A stretch of 64,000 bases of DNA from Notamacropus eugenii (taxonomy: Eukaryota; Chordata; Mammalia; Diprotodontia; Macropodidae), in contig NC_092872.1 of assembly GCF_028372415.1 (NCBI RefSeq), forward strand, positions 12,003,001-12,067,000. The letters run 5' to 3'. The notes beneath the pieces were generated by a model, which saw nothing but the letters and a program-made list of their open reading frames with translations, searched no databases and was not told the origin of the DNA. A program made the position numbers and the translations under genes. Numbering within the stretch: the first letter of the stretch is position 1; the number at the start of each line of letters is the position of its first letter. Of the stretch, positions 11,561-22,100 are shown piece after piece.

Positions 11561-11637
11561 TGTGTTGACTAGACAATTTGTGTGTAGACATGCAGCCTAA
11601 CCCTATGTAACTCCAAAACTTATTTCTTTTCTTACAG

Positions 11638-11870
11638 CTTCCTATGACATGAGGGATCCGACTGGTCAGAAGCACTCACTTACTGTCTGTGCCAACCATA
11701 GCAGTATCATAGACCTGCTGAAACACACACTGGAGAAAGCACAAAAAATGTACTCAGCCAAGGCATATACCCACTGGTATAGTCAATATGGCTGTGAGGG
11801 GAAAGATTTTGAGCAGGCTTTTGATACCCTCTCCTCAGTGAAGGCTGAGTATTACAGTGCAGGAGAATGA
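11638..11870 (+). CDS. TUBZ: Tubulin C-terminal exon (zeta-tubulin candidate) with stop codon
   Basis: The acceptor 'ttcttttcttacag' ends at 11637. The exon reads CT|TCC TAT GAC ATG AGG and stays open to TGA at 11868-11870 (77 codons). It holds the tubulin signature of helices H11-H12: KAYTHWYSQYGCE, then DFEQAFDTLSSVKAEYY, matching the family pattern 'KAF.HWY..GM.E.EF.EA....L..EY'. Upstream, HSLTVCANHSSIIDLL corresponds to the strand/helix 'xxxxxxNxTAIxExx' of alpha/beta-tubulin. There is no acidic glutamate-rich tail; the protein ends ...SAGE. This is not alpha, beta or gamma. Delta- or zeta-tubulin is most likely, and zeta is preferred because the TUBD1 and TUBE1 loci are not next to KIF9 in human. 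No canonical AATAAA was seen on the plus strand before 12850. Confidence 0.66.
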
Positions 11871-12840
11871 ATGACAGTTCTCAGAGAAGCATTGTGCATC
11901 AGCCATCTCTTGGGTGTCCTGTTGAATGGATTGAACTGAACCCAGAGAGCCTTGAACATAGGTTAAGTGATTCCCCAGATCTCAAAGAAAGTTCCCAATT
12001 CCCATCAATCTTGGGGGAAAAAAGTAGTCATTTTTCTACTGCTTTTAATAGCTCAGAAAGGAAATAATCTACTAAAAAGACATACCATTATTCAGCAACA
12101 TGCGCCTGGAATCCATTGTCTCACCAAATCAAAGATGATCTTTTTACTCAGGCTCAGCCGTAGCCCTGAGTGTATTCTAAATGTAATACTGGGAAGGGGG
12201 GAAGGGGAATGAGCCTATCAGCATTTCCACCAGGAAATTAAGATTACATCTGGAAATAAGTAACCAGTTCAGCTGAAAAATTTAAGTGAGGAAAAGCTTA
12301 AGGCAGGAAACTGATGAACGAAAAGTTGCGTGTTTCTCAAGTATTGCCAGGGAGCTGAAGCCAGTCCTCTTGTTTGACATGTAACCTATTGGCCAACAAG
12401 GGAGGGTCACTGTGTTCTTGGGCCTGTCTGTACCACAGTTCCTCTATTGCCTAATACAGTGGCATGCTATCTAGTTGACACTCAGGAAAAGTGGTTGAGA
12501 TTAACACTAAGGGGGAAGGTGGGGATGGGGTGGGGGGTGGAATTTGTCAGGGCCAGCAGATATCAACCTTCCATTGTGATTAGGTTAACAAAGTTGAGTT
12601 ATTTCCAAAATCTGGCAGTGAAAGAGAGACTCAGAAATCAAAGGATACGGGTGGAGGAGGTAAAGCATCAAGTATAGGCCAAGTTTTTAGCTGTAAAGAG
12701 ACTGGACTGATTGGCAAGAAGCCTTTGGCGCCAAGGATGAGACTGGCTTTTAGGCAGCATGTGCTGTTAACCACTTTTTATTCTACTCCAAACTCAGTCC
12801 TTACTTGATTGATAACGTGAAGAAACAAAAGTGTGTTGGA
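11871..12840. other. Tail-to-tail interval between the tubulin-like gene and KIF9
   Basis: This interval should contain the 3' UTR of the plus-strand tubulin-like transcript. No AATAAA or ATTAAA was found on the plus strand. The closest variant is an AATAAG-like motif near 12257. A G-rich run lies at 12508-12540. No conserved gene or clear repeat was recognised. Confidence 0.4.
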
Positions 12841-12849
12841 AATGACTAA

Positions 12850-13051
12850 CACCCCAAACATATTTTATTCTTGTCCCTGCATAGAAAATAGAAAAAGTAC
12901 TAAAGCCAAAAAAAAAGCCTCAACTTAACAGTGTAAACATGTTCCTCTGTGGGCTAGGCATGGCAGGGTAACAATCCAACAGTTATCTATTCTCTGCCAG
13001 ACTCAGAGACCGGGAGGCCGGAGAGCAGCGTGCCAGGCCCTGCCCTTCCTG
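12850..13051 (-). other. KIF9: KIF9 3' UTR (predicted)
   Basis: Minus-strand sequence between the stop codon at 13052-13054 and the predicted polyadenylation signal. It is GC-rich near the stop. The cleavage position is inferred, not seen. Confidence 0.45.
12864..12869 (-). promoter_or_regulatory. KIF9: Predicted KIF9 polyadenylation signal (AATAAA)
   Basis: Plus-strand tttatt reads AATAAA on the minus strand, about 180 bases after the KIF9 stop. It is followed on the minus strand by a GT-rich stretch (tgtttggggtgttag), as expected for a cleavage-factor site. A second AATAAA lies further downstream at 12777-12782. Confidence 0.55.
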
Positions 13052-13153
13052 CTATGGCAGGTTGTAGTCGCTGGGAGACTTCTCCTTCAGGACGGTGGGG
13101 ACAAGGCCAGGCTTCTTATTCTGGAAGCTGGCCATGGTTTTAGAATAGTTTTG
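13052..13153 (-). CDS. KIF9: KIF9 terminal coding exon with stop codon
   Basis: 33 codons plus TAG at 13054-13052. [11 protein letters not shown] corresponds to the start of the last human exon (an HNYLKTM-type motif from recall). The last ~22 residues, [20 protein letters not shown] plus Pro, do not resemble the human end and are longer. CCCAG acceptor. Confidence 0.88.
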   Translation of the reverse strand, partial: QNYSKTMASFQNKKPGLVPTVLKEKSPSDYNLP

Positions 13154-16100
13154 CTGGGAAAAGAAAAAAAGAAATAAGGGTTGGTCAGGAGGACAGTTGG
13201 CAAGGGCCTGGTCTTGGGGGTCACCTACAATATATTGATATATCGCACTTGCTGACATTTTACACTTATCTGAGAATTCAAATGAGCCCAACTGTATTAG
13301 TATTTCTGTCTTTTTTCATTCTTTAACACTGACTTTAACACAATCTAACCATTTAGAAGGCATGGCCCCTTTAAGAAAAGTCTTAAAGGAAAAGAAAAAA
13401 CCATCGAGGGGAAGCAAAAAGGTAAGAATGAAAGGCTATTGGTAAAGTGGATGGAGTACAGGTCCTAGAGTCAAGAAGGCCTACATTCAAATTCTGCTTC
13501 TGACAACCCCATGACCATGGACAATTTACTTAACTTTGCTGAGTCTCCATTTCTTCATCTATAAAATGGAGGGGAGGGCATTAATACAGTCATGATACGT
13601 AGGTGCTATTATGATCCCCATTTTAAAGTTGAGGAAACTGAAGGACAGAGGTTAAGTGAGTAGTAGCTCAGGGTCACATAGGTAATTAAATGTTTGAGGT
13701 AGGATTTGAACTCATGTCTTCCTGGCTCAAGGTGCAGCATTCTATCCATTCTGCTCCCTAGCTTCCTCTGTAGGCTCTGTCATCCCAGGAGAAGAGGAGT
13801 CATCTATCCCAGCTCATCCATGGCTAACACTTCCCTTCTTGGCTACATGCATTTTGAACCCAGTACTATCTACAAAGAAAGAGTGTCTAGTTCTTAGTAC
13901 TCCTCAGATGACTATTGTAAGGCACTGTAGGTGATAAAGGAAGGGATCTCTGGTTCCATTGCCTACAAAATTCTGTCAGCCTCTGTTCATGATACTGACA
14001 CAACTCATTGCTTGACCTCTATTGAGTGACTTAGCCTCAGTGTCCCTCAGTTTCCCCATGTATGACATGGCGGTGTGCTATATACCTGAACACTATGATG
14101 CATTACTTTTTCTCAAAAAAATTTTCCCTTTTATCATAATTCAAGTATTAAATGAGAAGAAAGCAGATTGTTTAAATACTCGAGCTCCTTGAAAGAAAGT
14201 GTTAAGAATAATGCACTCTTTTTAATTTACCTTTTGGTCCAACTTCATTCTGGCGTTGTAGAAAGAGACCGAGTCGGGACATTCAGGGAGGACCGATGTT
14301 TGGATTTGGCCAAATTTATCCTCATCATCTTCAGCCTATGCGCAAGGACAAGGGAACAGCCCATTAAACCCAGGAAGTGGTTGGACAGCTTCCCAGAACC
14401 ATGAGAGTCCCTTGACTCTTGAGAGCCATGGAAATTAATTAGTTCATTCAACTGTTATTGAACAAACACTTATCAGGTGTCTGTTCTGTGCAATGCACTG
14501 TGTCAGGGGCTTGGCGGGGGAGGATGTAAATATAAAGAATAGGGTGTTCCCTGCCCTCAAGGAGCTTACAGTCTGGTGGGGGTAGGATGAAACGTAGACA
14601 AGTTGTACAAATTCTAATTTGTATCTGTATGCTACATGCATAAAAAGACTTTAATGTGCAATTAGATCCCATGTAGTCTGGTGGATCAGGGATAACTTCA
14701 TGGAGAAGTTAGCATGTGAACAAGGCTTGCAAATGTGCCCCTCTCCTAGGCTGATGGCTGGAGCCCTGTCATCAAAGCTTCGGACCCCCATGCATCTTTA
14801 CGGTTGCTCTCTTTCCTTTCCCCACTGGGGCATCCTAAGTAGGAAGAAATCTACAACTCCCAGGTGTGTCACAAGAACTAAAATTTGGGTTTCAGCACAG
14901 CACAGGCAAGGACCCTGAGGGCTAGGCAAAGGCTCCAACCTGAACACCTTGGAACAAAGGCCTCATTCCTCTGACACACTGAAGGCAGCCCTTGTTAGGA
15001 GGCTCACAACTTTGAGGGGGGTAGGGATGAGAGGGGGAACCTGTTAGAAATCCACAAATATGTATCAGCTGCTTCTTAAAGGCAAGGCAAGTGTTAGGTA
15101 CTGTAGGTGGTGGTGTAAGACACGGTACTCGCCATCAAGGCATTTATAATCTAGGTAGGGAGACAAAACATAAAAATGTAAAAAACCCCTCAATAATCAA
15201 AGGCTGAATATGAGGAGTATCCACAATGAGGGGTTAGGGGAGAGATGAGGCTCTCTGGAAAAGGAAATAGAGAAGCTGTAGTCAGAGAAGTAGGAACAGG
15301 ACGCAGAGTCATGGAAGCTGAGTATCTCATGAATGAGAGGCTACATGTTTGAAAGGAAACTGGAGAGGATGAAAAGAGTCAAAAAGAGGGGGCAATTCAC
15401 AGATCCAGGTCTGGGAGAAGAGGATAGAGAGTATAGGGGGCTTGCCTTGGAAAGGAGAAGGGCTACCACTTCCCTCAAGAGGAAGAGAAGGACAGGTGGG
15501 AGAAGGAAATATTTTGAGGTAACAAGCAAAGACAATCTCACACACCTGTCCTCAACTTTCTTTTTACCATTAAGTTGGTGAATGTAGTGAGATAGTCCCC
15601 TGAGAGCAAGGGGAAAGGAGAGCATTTGGAATTTGAGAGGGGAGAAAGTTAGGGAGTGCTAAAGAAGTGCTAAAAGGCCTGAGGGACCACTCTGAGTCAG
15701 CATGACAGGTCATGGGTGCTGTCTGCAGGTTCCCACGACTTCTGGCTAGAGAGGCTCTTTGGCCTTAAGAAGGGGAAGGCAGGTGGAAGGAGTAGCCCAG
15801 AGGTGAGGTCTGGCCTGGCCCAAGGTGGAGGCTCCCATCTCTTATGGTACCTTTCATGTAACATATGACCATGCATAATCTGTCTCCTTTGGGTTTTACC
15901 TTGCTCCTGTCTAGACTAAGTTCCCTGAAGGCAGTGACTATCTAAATTTTCAATTCAATCCACCAATATTTACAAAGTGCCAACTAAATGTAAGGAACTG
16001 TATTAGCTATTAGGGACACATAATGCAAAAGGACATGGTCATTGTCTTCAAGGGGCTTACAATCCAATAGGGAGAAGAGAAAAAAATAACTAGATCACAA

Positions 16101-19100
16101 GACAGCACATTAAGTATGTGAGAAGAGCCAGAGTGGCCTGAGAGAGTCAAGGAGGCTGGGTGGCACCTGTAGTGATGGGGGTGGGAGGGCATCCTGAAGG
16201 AAGGGGCATTTGGGAAAGGGGAGAGGAAGGGGTCATTCCAAGCTTCAGGGATGGTGGGCAAAAAGGCAGGGAAGCTTTGTGTTCTAGGCACAAGAGACTG
16301 GCACAAGGGCTCGTATCTGGTTCCACAAGAAATTTTCTTTGTTGGGGTCATGTTCTGATCTCAATTTGAAATGCCTTATGTTTCCATCACAGTCTTTTTT
16401 TTAAAGTGCCTCCTTGTAAGCTCTCATTCCCTAGCTCTTAGGATTACTTAAAAAATAAAAATTGGCTGCACGAATGAACAAATTAGAGAATTAAGGGTGT
16501 CTTTCAGAACATCATTGAAGCGACTGACCATGCGGAATCCAGGCTGGCTCAGGAGCTATGTCACTAGAAGGGGATAAATGAACTTGATGAATTGGGAGGG
16601 ATGAAGTGAAAAAGAAATTACGGCGAGCTGAAGGTCTGCCCCTGGGTCATGTGGGAGCAGGTAAGGGAGACCTTAATTGCCACTTCATAAATGAGCTACA
16701 TGGTCTAGCAAGAAGTGCTGGAGGTGGCCCATTCTGCACAGGGTGGAAGTGAGGGTGGAGGGTAAACTGGCTTTTCCTCTCCTGTAGGGCAGCAGAGGTG
16801 GTGGTGGTGGTGGCAAAGATGGTAGTAGCACCATCTCCAGTATCTGGATGGTTTGGACTGACTTAGAAGTACCTCAGTGAAGACTCTACAGGCCATGTTA
16901 CTAATCCTAAACCACTGTAGTGGGACTACCCATCTTCTAGCTAGTCTTGAAACTACTTTGGGCCAGAAGGAGGGTGAAATTTCAGCCAGATGCCCTTTTC
17001 TACCAGTCTTTTCCTCAATAGTCAAGGCACTGGGAAGTCAAGGAAGCCACTGGCTCCTTCTCTTTGGTTAGCATTGCCCTGGAGAGACTGGGAGCTAAGG
17101 CTGGGTTCTACCCTTGAGGCTGCCTGGGGTCCCACTCCATGCCAGCTTCATAAGCTGACCCCCATTTACCTTACCAGTGATGTGAGTTTGCTCAGGGGTA
17201 GCAAGCCTAGTCTGATGCTACCCTTAGCCTTCAGAGGTGATTGCATGTCCTCAGGGAGGAGGAAAGATTCGTTGTACCAGATATCAAACTCTGAAAGGAG
17301 GAAGATGGCACCATAAAATGGAGGAATCCTGTCTGTCTGAACAGCATTGCCTCCCCCCATAATGATAATCACAAGACCAATCATAACTACCATTTACAAT
17401 TCTTTCTCTGGAGGCCCCGCAGCATGTCCACAGCCCTTCAAGGTTTGCAGAATGCCTTCCTCAAAACAACCTTTTGGGTTAGGCAATGTAAGTGGTATTG
17501 TCCCGGTCTTACAAATGAGAAAACTGAGGCTCAGGGGATGAATGCAACCGAAGCCAGGTTCAATGAAAGGTCTGATGACAGGCAATTCCTGACCAACTGT
17601 CAGGGTGACCTCAACTCAAACAGTGGCTTGTTTTGGCTCATAGAGGGGATTCTATGCCATGGGTTTGGGTGGGGGGAGTAAAAGAACCTCCCTTCTCCAC
17701 CTTGCAGAATTCTGTTAGAGGTGCTCCTCTGAGCTGGACATCCAGACCCACTCCTTTGAGAGTATTTTGTTTTTTAAAGGCTGTCCTGGCTCTCTACCTG
17801 TAGCCAGCTGAGAGTAGCCCATTATTATTCTATCAGGTTGGAATGAAGAGCTTCTTCATACTTGGAGAATGTTTTCACACCTCTTAAATCTAAAACTTGC
17901 CTAAGTATCCACAGCAAACTGGGTCTGATACCTCAGAGATAAACCCAGAGAACTGATACAGGAGGCTTGCCCTCCCACCTTCTCACAACTTTTGGCTAGG
18001 AGAACCATTTGCATAGTAAGAGAAGTACCATGGTGTATGAGTGTGACCTTTTAGGGATAAAAATTACAATGTGGAATTTGGGATAGATTCTAGGTCCCTC
18101 AATAGGGCTTTTCTGCTAGAAGCATTCCTAAGAGCAAGCTGGCTATCTTGGTGGACTCCTGAAAAAAGTTGTCTAGCTTCTTAAAGTTCACTTTGGGCAT
18201 GGCTGGTCCTTTCTCCCATTAATAGCTAGTTGCCCTACAGCTCTATCCAGTTAGACTGAAGAACTTCACACCTGAAAAACTTCTTTTCCACATCCTAAAG
18301 GAATAAGAGCACTTTTGTATATTGACTTTAAGACCCTGCCTGACTTGAACATTAACACCCCATCCTCCCCATCCTAAAAACTTGGCCCTTTAATCAGGGT
18401 TGGTGCCCTGGAGCCTGGTAGAGAGGCTGACTTGCAGACACAAGGCCACTTACCTGTGAGCAATCGTTGGCGACACTGGTCCACCAGATGCTGGCAGTAC
18501 TGAATTTCAGCCTTAAGGTCGCGCAGGTCTTGGTATTCTCCCCGGTACTGCTTCTTTAGTTCCTTCAGCTTCAGAATTAGTAAGAATTCCTCTTCATCAA
18601 TGATCATCAGCCCTTTATTCTCATATTCCCCTGTAGGTTGAAGATTGGGGGATGAGGGAAATGCACAGAGAGAAGTTGGGTTCATGCCTTCTAAATGACA
18701 GAGCTCTTGACCTAGGTTGCTACCCAGGAAAATTCTTTCATGATCTTAAGGACAGTATAGAATCACAGGATTTAGAGCTGAAAAGGATCACAGACATTAC
18801 CTAATTTTACAAAGGGGGACAATGGGGCCCATGGAGGAAAAGTAACTTGACCCCGGTGAAGTCATTAAGTAGTAGAGCCTAGATCTGAACTCTGGAACTG
18901 TGACTATAAGTCCTGCATCCTAGTTATTATGAGGTAGTCACCCCTTAGTACTAAGTGCTTAGGACAGTTCTTGTGCTCAGCTAATGCTTACTAACTGCTT
19001 TAAGAGATCCTTATTTCCAATCACTGGGTTTCAGACATTGGCTGGACAGCCACCTTTCACCTAGTGCTGATCTCACTATTTTTTTTTCTTCTTATTCGAG

Positions 19101-22100
19101 GTAGTCCACTCTAGAGCAATTGGAGTGAATAGGAATCCCCACCAAACAAAGCTCAAGTGGTCCCCAGCATGGTCCTGTAAGCTGGATTTCTAAGCTGTAC
19201 CACTGAAAAGGCACTGAGGGAAAGGGATCTGAGAAACTTGGTACAAATCGACTACCCCAAGACGAGAAGATGTAGGTCATGGGCAGGGGACTCCTGGTCA
19301 CTTCCACTAACCTTCTTCCTGTAACCAGAGATGACAGGGGACTGTCAGTCCTCTTACCACTCATTGGAGAAGAGGTGAGAAGCAATGGGGTTCAGATGAC
19401 TCTAGGCAGGACTTAATTTCCCACCAACAGAAAGCCCTGATCATGTGACTGTAAGGTTAATGGGATATAAGATCTTCCCCACCCATTAATAGGCCTCACA
19501 TGGAGCCCTGGTGCAGAGCCAATTAGGCTCTGGGCCACAGGGATTCCCATATCTTTCTAATTAAGTGCTGATTTCCAAGGTTGGCAGCACTAAGCCAATC
19601 AAGTGCTTTGTGATTTTCCAATCAATAGTCTTTGATTGGAAACAGTATGTATTGTTGTATTTGTCCTTTGTTCTGAAGAGGACCATGACATCAGGGAATG
19701 ATGACATGATTTGCAGTTGACTTTGATTGGAGTGAGTGAGGGCTGTGCAAGGTCACTAACCTCATTTTCTTCTGAGCCATCTGAGTCCAGTGGTCTGATA
19801 TTCATCAGGATGACTGGAAATGACTCAGGAAGAGTGAGACCCAGGCCCTTTCAGGCTAAGGTCTTTTCACATTCTCACTTTGAGTGAGATACACCCATTC
19901 AATGAACAGGCTTCTTTAAGTAGTTACTCAAGGGATGGCCCTTTTAATAAAAAAAAAAATCAAACTGGGAGGGGAAGACCTTCAGGGAAACAATTACTAT
20001 TTAGTAATTACAACTAGCAATATATATTACTAATACATTACAATACATTTTATATATTGTGCTAATATATTATATATTACCATAATACTAGTAGTATATA
20101 TTGTATTGTTTGGAGAGAAAGGAGTGGGCAGCGAGAAAGAGACAGAGAGAAATGCTGAGGGAAGAACTTGCCTAGGAGAACTTGCTTGCAATGTTGGGGA
20201 TCCCTGGACTGATGATGAGTACCTTACTAAATCTTGCCTTCTGGTATCCTAATAGCAATGTTCCAAATAAATATTTTGGTTTTGTCTTGGAGGAGGGGAG
20301 TTTTTTATATTTTGTGAACAAACCCTGGGAATACATATGCATATTCATATCAACTGCTATGCATATCACATTGGTATTACAGTGACCACATAGGTTCTTA
20401 TCAGGATCCCTGGGTAAAACAGACCCAGGAGTTCACTTGTGAAATAGCATCAGTGCTGGGGCTTGACACTGCTATTGTGGTGTCAGCTATAGAGATCATG
20501 AGATGAGAAATACAGGACAAGGGACTGTAGACTCCACAGCATCCCAGAATTCACCAAGAACCTGGGTGTGACAATAGTAACAAGGGAGAGAATTCACCAG
20601 CATGGGGACCAACATTTTTTCCTATGGTAAGCTTAAATTTTTCTCCTGAGAATCTTAGGCTCCCCTTGGTTTAGACTGGCCTGCTGTTTGGAACTAATAG
20701 CCAAGAGCACCTCCTCCAGTCCACTCTGCCTGTGGAGCTGAAACCACAGACTCAGCCAGGTGACTCAAGAGAGCCCCCTTCAAGGGGATGTGACTCTGTT
20801 CATACTTGACTTCCACTTCCCAGGGCCTTTTCTTAAACTCTAGGGGACCCATCCCTTTATCACCTTGCTCTTCTCGGAAAGTTTTCTGTACATCCAATGC
20901 CTCCTTGGTAGTGTCAATTTCTCTCTTGATAGAATTGATCCTCTGGGCAGTCTCACTGGCTTTCTTCCTCCGGTCATTCAGTATGGTTTTGTTCTGCTTG
21001 AAGATCCGGTTGATCTCACTGCCACGTTCATTTTTAAATTCTTCAAAAGCTGATGGTTTAGGAGGTGGAGTGCCAGGTCTGGGAAACCAAGGAGAAAGGG
21101 AAATATTAAAAGATGATCTTGATCATTTTCAACTCTTGGATTATCTGTGATCGTGGCCCCACCACTTCTTTCTAAGAATAAGAGGATGAAGTGTTCCACT
21201 TCTTTGTTCATGAAATCTGAAATTCCTTTATCTGATCATAATTTTTTATCATCCCATCTTCCCTGGGCCTTATAACCCTTAACCCTGTTCTTGGTCCTTA
21301 CCATGACCTCCAATCCCTCTACTTCTCAGTTCTTTTCTGGGCTATCATACCACACAAACTACTTTCTCCTCTCCCTCCTATCTTGACTCTTTAGTGAATC
21401 AGTTGAAATCAACACCATCCTCTCCATTCAAATCCCTTGTTCTTGTGTTTCATTATCAGTCCCATCTAGCTAAACCCCAGCTCTGGGTTATCCCACCACC
21501 CAGTACCATTGCTTCTGTTCACATAACACTGAACAGATCTATAGAAAAATCACAAAACCAAGTTGACTAGGGGTCTATTATATTTATGTTAGGGAATCTC
21601 AGGGAAGCAAGGCAATTCTTTTACATCTCCCTGATCTGTTAGCTTTCATATTTAAGATGGTGACTCTTCCACACCTTCTCATTCCTTCGCATGCCTCCCA
21701 CAGAAATCCATCTCCCTACTCTCTCAGATAAGGACCTCATCTCATATATTACTGGAAAAAAATGAAGCCTATTCACTTAGGTTTTTCCCTCCTCCCCTTT
21801 TCATCTCACTCAGGCATCTTCCCCCACTATGTCCTCATTTTCTCTTGTCTAGGATGAAGAGGTAGCCTTTTTCCTTACTAAGATAAACTCCCCTACATGC
21901 AACCTTGATCCCATCCCCTTCCACCTTCTCTAACAGATTGCATTTACTATCATCCCCCATTCTCTCTCCAGTCTTCAATCACTTGTCTTATATTTTTGCT
22001 ACAACAAATAGGCCCATGTCTCCCCCATCTTTAAAAATCCTATATCTCCCCTCCCCTTCTTGACTAAATTCCTTGAGAAAATTGTCTACATTGGGTGCCT

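Larger units (their letters stand above)
1709..11637 (+). other. Last intron of the tubulin-like gene
   Basis: GTAAAT donor at 1709, TTACAG acceptor ending at 11637. The intron is filled mostly by repeats listed separately: an L2 3' end at 1775-1850, SINEs, the inverted RTE LINE, and L2 and L3/CR1 fragments. The stretch 9300-10110 shows no recognisable gene or repeat; an open minus-strand frame at 9404-9730 resembles nothing I know. Confidence 0.4.
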
